Below are positions 18,137 to 27,615 of a DNA stretch of 64,000 bases, one piece after another. The notes beneath the pieces were generated by a model, which saw only the letters and a list, made by a program, of their open reading frames with translations, did no database searches and had not been told where the DNA came from. Within the stretch, counting starts at the first letter, position 1. Every line of letters begins with the position of its first letter. The stretch is from Streptomyces sp. NRRL B-1140 (GTDB lineage Bacteria > Actinomycetota > Actinomycetes > Streptomycetales > Streptomycetaceae), in the NCBI RefSeq assembly GCF_001280065.1, contig NZ_LGEA01000092.1, forward strand, positions 1-64,000, written 5' to 3'. A program made the translations under genes and the position numbers.

Positions 18137-19534
18137 TCAGGCCTTCGCCAGCTCCTTCTCGCCGCCCTTCTCGGGCACCTCGGCCTCGACGTGGTCGTCG
18201 GCCGGGCCACCGTGGCCGTCGTCCAGCAGCGTCTTCTCGTCGAAGGGCAGCTGACCGGCCAGGACCTGGCCCACCCGCTCCTTGTCGATCTCCTTCGTCC
18301 AGGTGCCGATCAGCACGGTGGCCACGGCGTTGCCGGCGAAGTTGGTCAGGGCGCGGGCCTCGCTCATGAAGCGGTCGATACCGACGATGAGGCCGATGCC
18401 GTCCACCAGGGCCGGCTTGTGCGACTGCAGACCGCCGGCCAGCGTGGCCAGGCCCGCACCGGTGACACCGGCGGCACCCTTGGAGGCGACCAGCAGGAAG
18501 AGCAGCAGCGGGATCTGCTCACCGATCGACATCGGCGTACCCATGGCGTCGGCGATGAACAGCGAGGCCATGGTCATGTAGATCATGGTGCCGTCGAGGT
18601 TGAACGAGTAGCCGGTCGGGACGGTGATGCCGACCACCGGCTTGCTGACGCCCAGGTGCTCCATCTTCGCGATGAGCCGCGGCAGCGCGGACTCGGAGGA
18701 GGACGTGGACAGGATCAGCAGGAACTCCCGGCCCAGGTACTTGAACAGCGTGAAGACGTTCAGGCCGGCCACCAGGCGCAGCAGGGCGCCGAGCACGATG
18801 AAGACGAACAGGAAACAGGTCACGTAGAAGCCGAGCATCAGCACGGCGAGGCTCTTGAGCGCCTCCAGGCCGGCGGAGCCGGTGACGGCGGCGATGGCGC
18901 CGAAGGCACCGATCGGGGCGGCCCACATGACCATGGCGAGGATGCGGAAGACGAGCCGCTGGATGTGCTCGATGCCCCGCAGGATCGGCTGGCCGGCCGA
19001 GCCCATGCCCTGCAGCGCGAAGCCCGCGAGGAGGGCGATCAGCAGGGTCTGCAGTACCGACTCGTTGGTGAAGGCCGAGACGATGGTCGTCGGGATGATG
19101 CCGAGCAGGAACTCCGTGGTGTCCTTGGCCTCGGAATCGATCTGCGCGTGACCGGCGTCCTTGATCGCGTCGGTCACCGCGAGGCCGGTGCCCGGCTCCA
19201 GGATGTTGCCGACGACCAGGCCGATACCCAGCGCGACGAGCGACATCACCATGAAGTAGCCCAGGGCGATACCGCCGACGGCACCGACCTTGGCGGCCTT
19301 CCGTACCGAGCCGATGCCCAGCACGATCGTGCAGAAGATGATCGGCGAGATCATCATCTTGATCAGGGCCACGAACCCCGTGCCGATCGGCTTCAGCCCG
19401 ACAGCGAAGTCCGGAGCGGCCAGGCCCACCGCGATACCGGCGGCGACCGCGATGATCACCGCGATGTAGAGGTAGTGCGTGCGGTCCCGCTTGGGTTTGC
19501 GTGCGGCAGGTGCCGTATCGGCTGCGCTGGTCAC
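18137..19534 (-). CDS. dctA: C4-dicarboxylate/cation symporter (DAACS family)
   Basis: 465-residue Na+/H+-coupled dicarboxylate importer for succinate, fumarate and malate. Family signatures include IKMMISPIIFCTIVLGI, the serine-rich hairpin STSSSESALPRL and the substrate/cation helix SFNLDGTMIYMTMASLFIADA. The GTG at 19534 is chosen because AAGGAGG lies 6 nt upstream, an ideal site; ATG at 19582 would add 16 residues and bury it. It is divergent from a DcuS/CitA-type two-component system, the usual regulator of dicarboxylate uptake. Confidence 0.93.
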   Translation of the reverse strand: MTSAADTAPAARKPKRDRTHYLYIAVIIAVAAGIAVGLAAPDFAVGLKPIGTGFVALIKMMISPIIFCTIVLGIGSVRKAAKVGAVGGIALGYFMVMSLVALGIGLVVGNILEPGTGLAVTDAIKDAGHAQIDSEAKDTTEFLLGIIPTTIVSAFTNESVLQTLLIALLAGFALQGMGSAGQPILRGIEHIQRLVFRILAMVMWAAPIGAFGAIAAVTGSAGLEALKSLAVLMLGFYVTCFLFVFIVLGALLRLVAGLNVFTLFKYLGREFLLILSTSSSESALPRLIAKMEHLGVSKPVVGITVPTGYSFNLDGTMIYMTMASLFIADAMGTPMSIGEQIPLLLFLLVASKGAAGVTGAGLATLAGGLQSHKPALVDGIGLIVGIDRFMSEARALTNFAGNAVATVLIGTWTKEIDKERVGQVLAGQLPFDEKTLLDDGHGGPADDHVEAEVPEKGGEKELAKA

Positions 19535-19732
19535 GGCGGCCCTCCTTGACGACGTCGTCGGCATCACCGGCGTGCGGCTCACGTCCGGGGAGACTCCGGG
19601 AAAACTCGGGAAACACCGAGCGGGGCTCCCGGAGATGCGTTATGGGGAATGCCGTGACTATGTCGTCCTCTGTGAGCGCGGTCACCCTTCCGTTCATTTA
19701 GTTCACAATCGGCCACGAGGCAGACTGACGAC

Positions 19733-21406
19733 ATGCGCCTCACCGTCCCCGGTCCCCGCAGTCTGGCGGGCCAGCTCTTCGCCATGCAGGCCGTGCTGAT
19801 AGCGGTCGTCGTGGCCGGATACGCGCTGTTCTCCTACGTCAGCGACCGCGGCCAGGCGGAAGAGGCCGCGACCCGGCAGGCCAGGGCGGTGGCGCGGTCC
19901 GTCGCGGACTCCCCGTCGGTGCTGGCGGCGACCCGTACCCCGGACCCGACGACCGAGCTCCAGCCGTACGCGCTGAAGGTGATGCGGGACACCGAGGTCG
20001 ACTTCATCACGATCATGGATCCCCGGGGCATCCGCTGGACGCACCCCGACCCGAAGCAGATCGGCCAGACCTTCCGAGGGCACACCGAGCGGGCCCTGAA
20101 GGGCGAGACCTTCACCGAGACCTACACGGGCACGCTCGGCCCGTCGGTCCGCGCGGTCACCCCGATCCAGGACGGCGGCAGGGTGGTCGGCCTGGTCAGC
20201 GCGGGGATCCGGGTCGAGCAGATCACCCAGCGGGTCCAGGACCAGCTGACGGCGCTGCTCGGCGTCGCGGTCGGCGCGCTGGTCCTGGGCGCGGTCGGTA
20301 CCTACGTCATCAACGCACGGCTGCGCCGCCACACCCACGGCATGAACGCGACCGAGCTGAGCCGGATGCACGACTACCATCAGGCCGCCCTGCACGCCGT
20401 GCGCGAGGGGCTGCTGATGCTGGACGGGCAGTACCGTGTGGCGCTGATCAACGACGGAGGCCGTGAGTTGCTCGGCGTGGCCGGGGACGTGGTGGGCAGG
20501 TCGGTGGCGGAGCTGGGGCTGCCGGCCCCGCTGACGGGCGCCCTGCTGGCCTCGGAGCCGCGGGTGGACGAGGTGCATCTCACGGCGTCCCGGGTCCTGG
20601 TGATCAACACCTCGCCGGTGTCGGGCGGTGAGCGGCGCGGTACCGTCGTCACCCTCCGCGATGTCACCGAACTCCAGTCGCTGATGGGCGAGCTGGACTC
20701 CGAGCGGGGCTTCACACAGGCGCTGCGCTCCCAGGCGCACGAGGCGGCGAACCGGCTGCACACGGTGGTCTCGCTGATCGAGCTGGGCCGGGCGGAGGAA
20801 GCGGTGGAGTTCGCGACGGCCGAGCTGGAGCTGGCCCAGGCACTGACCGACCAGGTCGTGGCGGCGGTGAGCGAGCCGGTGCTGGCGGCGCTGCTGCTGG
20901 GCAAGACGGCCCAGGCGAACGAGCGGGGCGTGGAGCTGATGGTGTCGGAGGACAGCAGTCTCGACGACGGTCTGCTGCCCGAGACCCTGCCGGCGCGGGA
21001 CCTGGTGACCATCCTCGGCAACCTCATCGACAACGCCGTGGACGCGGCGCAGGGCAGCGCGCGGGCCCGGGTGACGGTGGCGGCGTACACCCGCCACTGC
21101 GGCGACTGCCCGGAGCTGGTGCTGCGGGTCTCCGATACGGGGCCGGGCGTGGACCCCGCACACGCCGAGGCGGTCTTCCAGCGCGGCTTCTCGACGAAAC
21201 CGGCGGGACCGGGCGGCCGGGGCCTCGGGCTGGCGCTGGTCCGGCAGGCGGCCCAGCGGCACGAGGGCTCCCTGACGGTCGCGGAGGCCGACGGGGGCGG
21301 CGCGGAGTTCGAGGTACGGCTGCCGCTGCGGGAGCCGGGGACGCCGGCGGGCAGCGTGCCCTCCGGGGCAGCCCCGGTGGCCAGAGGCGCTGGAGGCGAC
21401 GCATGA
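19733..21406 (+). CDS. sensor histidine kinase, CitA/DcuS family
   Basis: 557-residue membrane kinase. TM1 (~14-34) and TM2 (~173-194) flank an extracytoplasmic PAS/PDC sensor (~40-165) that contains DFITIMDPRGIRWTHPD, the citrate/dicarboxylate-type fold. A cytoplasmic PAS follows (~210-310), then the dimerisation helix with phospho-acceptor His336 in RSQAHEAANRLHTV, and the ATPase domain (NLIDNAVDAA, DTGPGVD, GRGLGLALV). It overlaps its response regulator by four bases. It is divergent from dctA across a 198-bp gap that holds an AT-rich patch at ~19687-19712, a likely regulator site. The ligand is probably a C4-dicarboxylate, inferred from family and neighbour. Confidence 0.92.
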   Translation: MRLTVPGPRSLAGQLFAMQAVLIAVVVAGYALFSYVSDRGQAEEAATRQARAVARSVADSPSVLAATRTPDPTTELQPYALKVMRDTEVDFITIMDPRGIRWTHPDPKQIGQTFRGHTERALKGETFTETYTGTLGPSVRAVTPIQDGGRVVGLVSAGIRVEQITQRVQDQLTALLGVAVGALVLGAVGTYVINARLRRHTHGMNATELSRMHDYHQAALHAVREGLLMLDGQYRVALINDGGRELLGVAGDVVGRSVAELGLPAPLTGALLASEPRVDEVHLTASRVLVINTSPVSGGERRGTVVTLRDVTELQSLMGELDSERGFTQALRSQAHEAANRLHTVVSLIELGRAEEAVEFATAELELAQALTDQVVAAVSEPVLAALLLGKTAQANERGVELMVSEDSSLDDGLLPETLPARDLVTILGNLIDNAVDAAQGSARARVTVAAYTRHCGDCPELVLRVSDTGPGVDPAHAEAVFQRGFSTKPAGPGGRGLGLALVRQAAQRHEGSLTVAEADGGGAEFEVRLPLREPGTPAGSVPSGAAPVARGAGGDA

Positions 21407-22092
21407 CGAGCAGCGAGAAGGCCATCCGTGTCCTCGTGGTGGAGGACGACCCGGTCGCCGCCGACGCGCACGTCCTGTACGTGGGGCGGGTGCCCGGGTT
21501 CGTGGCCGTGGGCAAGGCGCACACCGGCGCGGAGGCCCGCCGGGCCCTGGAGCGCACCCCGGTGGACCTCCTCCTGCTCGACCTGCACCTGCCGGACGTG
21601 CACGGACTGCACCTGGCCCGGTCCCTCAGGGCGGCCGGTCATCACGCGGACGTGATAGCGGTGACGTCCGCCCGCGACCTGGCCGTCGTCCGCGAGGGCG
21701 TCTCCCTCGGGGTCGTGCAGTACGTCCTCAAGCCGTTCACCTTCGCGACCCTGCGCGACCGCCTCGTGCGCTACGCCGAGTTCCACGCGGCGGTCGGCGA
21801 GGCGAGCGGCCAGGACGAGGTGGACCGCGCGCTCGCCGCCCTGCGCGCGCCGGGCCCGGCCGCACTGCCCAAGGGACTGAGCGCGCCGACGCTGGAGCGG
21901 GTGACGGTGGCCCTGCGCGACAGCACGGAGGGCCTGACGGCCGCGGGTGTCGCGGAGACCGTGGGCATCTCCCGCATCACGGCCCGCCGTTACCTGGAGC
22001 ACCTGGTCGACGCGGGCCGCGCCGCGCGCCGCCCGCAGTACGGCACGGTGGGACGGCCGGAGCTGCAGTACCGCTGGGTCACGGGCCAGTGA
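21403..22092 (+). CDS. response regulator, CitB/DcuR family
   Basis: 229-residue regulator: receiver domain with phosphorylation site Asp60 (LLLLDLHLPD), the acidic pair in VVEDDP and the conserved Lys in VLKPFTF. The C-terminal CitB-type HTH contains TAAGVAETVGISRITARRYLEHL. It is translated together with the kinase (ATGA overlap). The likely target is the divergent dctA promoter. Confidence 0.92.
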   Translation: MTSSEKAIRVLVVEDDPVAADAHVLYVGRVPGFVAVGKAHTGAEARRALERTPVDLLLLDLHLPDVHGLHLARSLRAAGHHADVIAVTSARDLAVVREGVSLGVVQYVLKPFTFATLRDRLVRYAEFHAAVGEASGQDEVDRALAALRAPGPAALPKGLSAPTLERVTVALRDSTEGLTAAGVAETVGISRITARRYLEHLVDAGRAARRPQYGTVGRPELQYRWVTGQ

Positions 22093-22121
22093 CGGTTCAC
22101 CGGCCGCCGCCGTCCGGGCCG

Positions 22122-23468
22122 TCACCGCACCAGACACGGCCGCTTCGGGTCGAACCGCCAGTCCGGGACCAGGTACCGCATGGCCGTGGCATCGTCCCGG
22201 GCCCCCAGCGCCTTCTCCCGGTACAGCTCGTGCGCGGCCAGCAGCCGGTCCATGTCGAGTTCGACGCCCAGCCCCGGCCCGGCCGGCACGGCGATCTCCC
22301 CGTCCACGATCCTGGGCGGCCGGACCGTCAGCCGCTCCAGCCCCTCCTGCCAGATCCAGTGCGTGTCCAGCGCGTTGTACTCGCCCGGGGCGGCCGCCCC
22401 GCAGTGGGTCACCATCGCCAGTGAGATGTCGAAGTGGTTGTTGGAGTGGCACCCCCAGGTCAGCCCCATCGCATGGCAGAGCTGCGCGACCCGCACCGAT
22501 CCCTGCATCGTCCAGAAATGCGGATCGGCCAGCGGGATGGACACCGACTGCAGAGCCAGGGCGTGGGCCAGCTGTCGCCAGTCCGTGGCGATCATGTTGG
22601 TCGCGGTGGGCAGCCCCGTGGCCCGCCGGAACTCCGCGAGCACCTCCCGCCCCGAGTAACCGCCCTCCGCCCCGCACGGATCCTCGGCGTAGGCGAGCGT
22701 CCCCACCAGCGGCCGGCACAACTCCACGGCCTCCCGCAGCGACCACGCCCCGTTCGGGTCGAGAGTGATCCGGGCCTCGGGAAAGCGCCGCTTCAGCGCC
22801 CGCACGGCCGCGACCTCCTCGCTCCCCTCGCGTACGCCCCCCTTGAGCTTGAAGTCCCGGAACCCGTACAGGTCGTAGGCCGCTTCGGCCTGCCGTACGA
22901 TCGCCTCCGCCGACAGCGCCTCCTCGTGTCGCACCCGGTACCACTCCACCGGGGAGCCGGGCTCGCGCACATACTCCAGGTCGGTCCGGTCCGGGTCGCC
23001 CACGTAGAACAGATAGCCCAGCACCCGCACCGAGTCCCGCTGCTGCCCGTCCCCCAACAGCGCCGCCACGGGCACGTCGAGGTGCTGCCCCAGCAGGTCG
23101 AGCAGCGCCGACTCGACCGCGGTGACCGTGTGCACCGTCGTCCGCAGGTCGAACGTCTGCGCACCTCGACCGCCCGCGTCCCGGTGGGCGAACCGCTCAC
23201 CGATCTCGCGCAGCACCCGCTTGTAGTCGCCCACCTTCGCGCCGACCACGAGGGACTCCGCGTCCCGCAGCGTCCGCGTGATCCTCTCGCCGCCGGGCAC
23301 CTCCCCCAGCCCGGTCCGTCCCTCCGAGTCGGTGAGCACGACGACGTTGCGGGTGAAGTACGGCCCGTGCGCGCCGGACAGGTTCAGCTCCATGCTGTCC
23401 CGTCCGGCGACGGGATGGACGGCGAACGATGTGACGACCGGCTGCCGGCCGGTGCTTGCGATGCTCAT
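22122..23468 (-). CDS. gudD: glucarate dehydratase
   Basis: 448-residue enolase-superfamily enzyme that dehydrates D-glucarate (and L-idarate) to 5-keto-4-deoxy-glucarate. Key pieces in order: the first catalytic base region FKLKGG, metal ligands in TLDPNGAW and AEDPCG, NMIATDW, the second catalytic base His in [11 protein letters not shown], and [11 protein letters not shown] near the end. The ATG at 23468 follows AAAGG; a start at 23528 would read through the tandem repeat. It lies just downstream of a GntP-type permease, so the pair forms a sugar-acid uptake and catabolism unit. The aldolase and reductase steps are not in the window. Confidence 0.9.
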   Translation of the reverse strand: MSIASTGRQPVVTSFAVHPVAGRDSMELNLSGAHGPYFTRNVVVLTDSEGRTGLGEVPGGERITRTLRDAESLVVGAKVGDYKRVLREIGERFAHRDAGGRGAQTFDLRTTVHTVTAVESALLDLLGQHLDVPVAALLGDGQQRDSVRVLGYLFYVGDPDRTDLEYVREPGSPVEWYRVRHEEALSAEAIVRQAEAAYDLYGFRDFKLKGGVREGSEEVAAVRALKRRFPEARITLDPNGAWSLREAVELCRPLVGTLAYAEDPCGAEGGYSGREVLAEFRRATGLPTATNMIATDWRQLAHALALQSVSIPLADPHFWTMQGSVRVAQLCHAMGLTWGCHSNNHFDISLAMVTHCGAAAPGEYNALDTHWIWQEGLERLTVRPPRIVDGEIAVPAGPGLGVELDMDRLLAAHELYREKALGARDDATAMRYLVPDWRFDPKRPCLVR

Positions 23469-23495
23469 GGATCGCCCTTTCACGAAAAACCGGTT

Positions 23496-23559
23496 CGGAC
23501 TCGGAACGACACGGACTCGGAACGACACGGACTCGGAACGTCACGGACTCAGAACGTCG
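23496..23559. repeat. four tandem 16-bp repeats between the permease and gudD
   Basis: Units CGGACTCGGAACGACA at 23496-23511 and 23512-23527 are identical; those at 23528-23543 and 23544-23559 differ by one and four bases. The array spans the permease stop codon (23541-23543) and runs toward the gudD ribosome site. Confidence 0.9.
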
Positions 23560-24878
23560 AGCACCCACTCGGCCACCAGCACCCCGCCCAGCCCGAGCAC
23601 GGCGAGCACCGTCGTGTAGGACGTGCGCACCTTGATCGCCTCGATGACCGACAGGTTGAAGTACTCCTTGAACAGCCAGAACCCGGGGTCGTTCACGTGC
23701 GAGAACGCGATGGAGCCACAGGCGACGGCCAGCACCATCACCTCCGGGTGGACGCCGCTCCCCGCGAGCAGCGGCAGGGCCACCCCGGAGGCCGTGACGA
23801 CGGCGACCGTGGCCGAGCCCAGCGCGATGCGCAGGATGACGGCGACGAGCCAGGCGAGGACGATCGGGGAGACGGACCAGCCGTCCGTGGTGTCCTTGAT
23901 GTACTCGGAGATCCCGCCCTCGACCAGGACGTTCTTGAACGCCCCGCCGGCGCCGATCACCAGCAGGATCATCGCCATCGCCTGGGCCGCCGACGTACAG
24001 GACGCCCCGACGTCGCTCAGGCTGCGCCCGATGCGCGGCCCGAACGCCCACACGGCCAGACACAGCGTCAGCAGCAGCGCGATCGGCGCCGACCCGATGA
24101 ACGCGACGACGTGCAGCAGGGGACTCTCCCCCGACGTGGCCATCTCGGTCACCGCGGCGGCCACGATCAGCATCACCGGGAACAGCGCCACGAACAGCGA
24201 CCAGCCGAGCCCGGGCATCTCCTCGTCGCCGAACTCGCGGTCGCTGACCAGGCCCTCGGGGATGGACGGCGTCAGCCGCGCGACGAACGGAAGCCGGGGC
24301 CAGGTGAGGGCGACGAGCACGCCTGCGGGGACGGCCACGAACAGACCGTAGAACAGGGTCAGTCCGGCGGAGGCATGGAAGGTCGCGGCGACGGCGGTGG
24401 GGCCGGGGTGCGGAGGCAGGAAGCTGTGCATGGTGGACAGGGCGATGGACATCGGCAGGCCGACCCACAGCAGCTTCGCCCCGGTGACCCTGACCAGGGT
24501 GAACGCGACGGGCACGATGATGATGAACGCGACCTCGTAGAACATGGTCACGCCGATGAGCATGGCCGTGACCACCATGGCCACCTGGACCCAGCGCGGG
24601 CCGAAGGCGTCGAGGAGACGGCCGGCTATGCGCTGGGCGGCGCCCGAGTCCCCCATCACGCGGCCGACCATGGCGCCGAGCCCGATGGTCAGCATGGTGT
24701 CGCCGACCTGGTCGCCGATGCCCTCGGAGAGGACGTCCGGGATGGTCGCCACGGGGATGCCCCGCACCAGCGCCACTCCCACGGCCACGAGCAATAGGGC
24801 CGCGAAGCCGTTCAGTCTCAGCCTGGTCATGAGCAGGAGCAGGATCACGACGCTGAGTCCGACGACGAGCAGAGGCAA
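23541..24878 (-). CDS. GntP-family gluconate / sugar-acid permease
   Basis: 445-residue proton symporter with about 12-14 membrane segments. Family features include IGDQVGDTMLTIGLGAMVGR, the conserved PPHPGPTAVA loop and GSATVAVVTASGVALPLL. The start is TTG at 24878, with AAAGGGG 7 nt upstream; no ATG/GTG start in this frame has a ribosome site. It is followed 72 bp later by gudD, which suggests glucarate (or galactarate) rather than gluconate as substrate; that is inference from context. No dedicated GntR-type regulator is adjacent. Confidence 0.88.
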   Translation of the reverse strand: MPLLVVGLSVVILLLLMTRLRLNGFAALLLVAVGVALVRGIPVATIPDVLSEGIGDQVGDTMLTIGLGAMVGRVMGDSGAAQRIAGRLLDAFGPRWVQVAMVVTAMLIGVTMFYEVAFIIIVPVAFTLVRVTGAKLLWVGLPMSIALSTMHSFLPPHPGPTAVAATFHASAGLTLFYGLFVAVPAGVLVALTWPRLPFVARLTPSIPEGLVSDREFGDEEMPGLGWSLFVALFPVMLIVAAAVTEMATSGESPLLHVVAFIGSAPIALLLTLCLAVWAFGPRIGRSLSDVGASCTSAAQAMAMILLVIGAGGAFKNVLVEGGISEYIKDTTDGWSVSPIVLAWLVAVILRIALGSATVAVVTASGVALPLLAGSGVHPEVMVLAVACGSIAFSHVNDPGFWLFKEYFNLSVIEAIKVRTSYTTVLAVLGLGGVLVAEWVLDVLSP

Positions 24879-25041
24879 GGCAGTTCCCCTTTGAACCGGT
24901 GTCCCATCCCTGGTGACGCATCCCGACGCAGCCGTCTCCGTATGCGAATGACGTCCACGTATGGAGATGGAGGCTAAGTGGGTGAACGGATCAGGGTCAA
25001 TGGGTCGGACGATCACACCTCGACAGGTGCGCCGCACACGG

Positions 25042-25074
25042 GAGCGCCCGGCGAGACCTGCCCGCCGGGCGCTC
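25042..25074. terminator. 12-bp hairpin terminator downstream of the PPOX pseudogene
   Basis: Arms 25042-25053 and 25063-25074 are perfect complements around a 9-nt loop. It sits just past the 3' end of the broken minus-strand gene and upstream of the permease, where it would stop read-through. Confidence 0.65.
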
Positions 25075-25119
25075 AAGTGATCACCCCCCTAAATACGGGG
25101 GGACAGCCCGCCCGAGGGT

Positions 25120-25367
25120 TCAGCCCGCGACGAACCGGACGACCCTCCCCCGGATCTCCGCCCGGTCGTACGGGTTGCCGGAGTCGTGGCGCGACAGCGA
25201 TACGTAAGGATTGCGCCGCCGGTTCTCCTCCTTCACCGGCCCTCCGAGGTGTCGACCACGGCGCACTCCCCTTCGATGTCCGCCCACAGGGGCGACACCC
25301 GAGGCGCCCCGTCCGCCCCCGCCCTCGCCGGGCGCCGGAAGTCCGGCATGGGGAAACGCTCGCGCAT
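25120..25367 (-). pseudogene. decayed PPOX-class (pyridoxamine-phosphate-oxidase-like, F420/FMN) protein
   Basis: Two minus-strand frames together spell a PPOX-fold segment. The first reads DGAPRVSPLWADIEGECAVV then DTSEGR and hits a TGA at 25233-25235. Shifting by one base continues VKEENRRRNPYVSLSRHD then SGNPYDRAEIRGRVVRF, ending at a stop at 25120-25122. Intact relatives have the same order (GSPHVSP.W, then GR.K.RN.RRDP.V, then NPYRY.E.RGRV) and run ~60 residues further. So one base has been lost near 25236 and the C terminus is missing; the N-terminal part is also degenerate. This is a genuine gene relic inferred from motif order; a sequencing error could explain only the frame slip, not the truncation. 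Confidence 0.6.
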
Positions 25368-25576
25368 ATGACCGTTGAGCTTGCCGTTCGCGTGGGTCAT
25401 CGCCTTTCCGGGCCCGTGCTCATCGAGTCCGGCGCCCTCCTCGCCGCACCCGCTCCCCCGTAACGGCACGATTTACCCCCCGTTCGACCCCGCCGGTAGC
25501 CGTAGCTTCCTACGATCCGTGATCCTGGCCGAACAGACCGTAGTCATCCCCCGCGGGCGGCCCTAGCTTGTGGGCC

Positions 25577-26332
25577 GTGCGCCGACCTTCAGCCCGACCT
25601 GACCGCCCGTTCCCGCCTCCCCCCGCGCCGATCGCCCCCACGCCCCGGCCGTTCGACGCCCCCGCCGCCCGCCGACTGCGCGCGGCCCTCGGGATGGCAC
25701 CCGAGCACGTCGCCCACGGCATGCGCGTCTCGTACGGGCATCCGCACGTCACCCCGGACCAGGTGAGGGAATGGGAGCGCGGGATTGCCGCCCCGACCGA
25801 CTCCGAACTCACCGCGCTCGCGGGCGTGCTGTGGTGCTCGCCCTCCGAACTGATCAGCAGACCGCGCACCCTGCGCGAACACCGCATCGCCCGCTGCCTC
25901 GCCCCGGAGGACGTGGCCCGGGCCGTGGGGCACGACCTCCACGCGTACCTGCGCATGGAGGAGACCGGCGGCTGGCGCGGCACGGAACGCCAGGCCGCCG
26001 CCCTGGCCGATCTGCTCGGACTCGCGCTGCCCGACCTCGTGACCGTCACGGGCCGCGACGCCCGGCTGGGCGATCTGCTGCGCAGCGCCGCGACCACCCG
26101 CTGGCAGGCCTACGTCCGCCCGGTGGCCAAACTCGTGCCCCTGAACCGGCGGTTCCTGGAGGGCGCCCTGCGGGGCCTGCACGAGGACTACCAGGGCCAC
26201 ATGGCCGCCACCCTGAGCTGGGGCGGCGGCAGCGGTGACGCGGGCGGCGCCGGCCGGGACTTCCTCGACCGGATCGTGGAGCACTTCTGGACGAAGCTCC
26301 AGGGCGACACGGACCCGGAGGCCGGCCAGTAG
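25577..26332 (+). CDS. XRE-family helix-turn-helix regulator
   Basis: 251-residue cytoplasmic protein. An N-terminal proline-rich leader precedes an XRE-like HTH (RRLRAALGMAPEHVAHGMRV through VREWERGIAAPTDSELTAL), then a second HTH-like repeat (LREHRIARCLAPEDVARAVG through QAAALADLLGL). The C-terminal ~80 residues are helical with a Gly-rich loop. GTG at 25577 is preferred; a TTG at 25568 would add three residues. No good ribosome site is visible, so it may be leaderless. The target is unknown. Confidence 0.8.
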   Translation: MRRPSARPDRPFPPPPAPIAPTPRPFDAPAARRLRAALGMAPEHVAHGMRVSYGHPHVTPDQVREWERGIAAPTDSELTALAGVLWCSPSELISRPRTLREHRIARCLAPEDVARAVGHDLHAYLRMEETGGWRGTERQAAALADLLGLALPDLVTVTGRDARLGDLLRSAATTRWQAYVRPVAKLVPLNRRFLEGALRGLHEDYQGHMAATLSWGGGSGDAGGAGRDFLDRIVEHFWTKLQGDTDPEAGQ

Positions 26333-26369
26333 CACGGCCACCGGGGGACTTCGCCCCCGAAGCCGCCTG

Positions 26370-27395
26370 CTAGAAGACCGACTCGGCCTCGTCCATCCGG
26401 TCCTTGGGGACCGTCTTCAGCTCGGTCACGGCCTCCGCGAGCGGGACCATCACGATGTCCGTCCCGCGCAGGGCGGTCATCCGGCCGAACCGGCCCTGGT
26501 GCGCCGCCTCCACCGCGTGCCAGCCGAACCGCGTGGCGAGCACCCGGTCGTAGGCGGTCGGCACACCCCCGCGCTGGACGTGGCCGAGGATGACCGGCTT
26601 GGCCTCCTTGCCGAGGCGCCGCTCCAGCTCGTGCGCGAGCGCGGTGCCGATGCCCTGGAAGCGCTCGTGGCCGAACTTGTCTATGGCGCCCTTGTTGTAG
26701 TCCATGGAGCCCTCGGCGGGGTGGGCGCCCTCGGCGACGCAGACCACCGCGAACTTCTTGCCGCGGGAGAAGCGCTCCTCGACCATCTTCACGAGGTCGG
26801 CCGGGTCGAACGGCCGCTCCGGCAGGCAGATCCCGTGCGCACCGGCCGCCATTCCGGACTCCAGGGCGATCCAGCCGGCGTGCCGGCCCATGACCTCCAC
26901 CACCATCACCCGCTGATGGGACTCGGCCGTGGTCTTCAGCCGGTCCATCGCCTCGGTGGCGACGCCCACCGCGGTGTCGAAGCCGAAGGTGCGGTCCGTG
27001 GAGGAGATGTCGTTGTCGATCGTCTTCGGGACGCCCACGACGGGCAGGCCCGCGTCGCTGAGCATGCGCGCGGCCGTCAGCGTGCCCTCGCCGCCGATCG
27101 GGATCAGCGCGTCGATGCCGAACTGGTGGATCATGTCGGAGGCGTTCTCGCAGGCCTCCCGGAGCCGGTCGCGCTCCAGCCGGGACGAGCCGAGGATGGT
27201 GCCGCCGCGGGCGAGGATGCCGCTGACGGACTCCAGGTCGAGGGAGCGGTAGCGGCCGTCGAGCAGGCCCGCGTACCCGTCCTCGAAACCGATGACCTCG
27301 TCCCCGTAGTTGTCGACCGCCCGGTGCACGACCGACCGGATCACGGCGTTCAGGCCGGGGCAGTCGCCGCCTGCGGTGAGAACTCCGATACGCAT
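26370..27395 (-). CDS. pfkA: 6-phosphofructokinase
   Basis: 341-residue enzyme that phosphorylates fructose-6-phosphate to the 1,6-bisphosphate, the committed step of glycolysis. Motifs: GVLTAGGDCPGLNAVIR (nucleotide site), IPIGGEGTLTAA, PKTIDND (catalytic base Asp) and EVMGRHAGW. Gly rather than Asp follows the Glu of GGEG, which in this actinobacterial group indicates ATP rather than pyrophosphate as donor. The ATG at 27395 has AGGAG upstream. It is divergent from pta across 220 bp. Streptomyces often carry several pfkA copies; this one sits in the pfk-pta-ack-pyk block. Confidence 0.95.
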   Translation of the reverse strand: MRIGVLTAGGDCPGLNAVIRSVVHRAVDNYGDEVIGFEDGYAGLLDGRYRSLDLESVSGILARGGTILGSSRLERDRLREACENASDMIHQFGIDALIPIGGEGTLTAARMLSDAGLPVVGVPKTIDNDISSTDRTFGFDTAVGVATEAMDRLKTTAESHQRVMVVEVMGRHAGWIALESGMAAGAHGICLPERPFDPADLVKMVEERFSRGKKFAVVCVAEGAHPAEGSMDYNKGAIDKFGHERFQGIGTALAHELERRLGKEAKPVILGHVQRGGVPTAYDRVLATRFGWHAVEAAHQGRFGRMTALRGTDIVMVPLAEAVTELKTVPKDRMDEAESVF

Positions 27396-27615
27396 CGTGC
27401 TGTGTCTCCTGCTCGCTGTTGACACCGGTGAGCCACTGCCGATTGTTTCACGCTCCACAGCCCGCTGCGGCACCCCGTCCTGACGGGCGCCTTATCCAGC
27501 GGCGGAGGTATTGTCAAGATGGTTCTGCTCACCTCGGTGGGCGATTTTTGTGCCCCGTGGCTGGAAAGCCGTGGGTGTGAGGCCTCCCCCACTCGAGACG
27601 AAACGGAGAGCGCGC

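Larger units (their letters stand above)
24879..25576. other. gene-poor stretch between the permease and the XRE regulator
   Basis: About 700 bp with no intact gene. It holds the permease upstream region with two direct CGTATG copies (~24939 and ~24957), the hairpin 25042-25074, a short C6/G6 hairpin at 25084-25102, and the decayed PPOX-family gene (25120-25367). In 25368-25576 I see nothing coding with confidence. Confidence 0.6.

Noticed and set aside
22434..24797. A long plus-strand frame across gudD and the permease
   Set aside because: His/Arg/Gln-rich shadow frame crossing a gene boundary and the tandem repeat.
24978..25463. A 161-codon plus-strand frame over the PPOX relic
   Set aside because: No similarity is apparent; the opposite strand carries a recognisable motif series, so this is its shadow.
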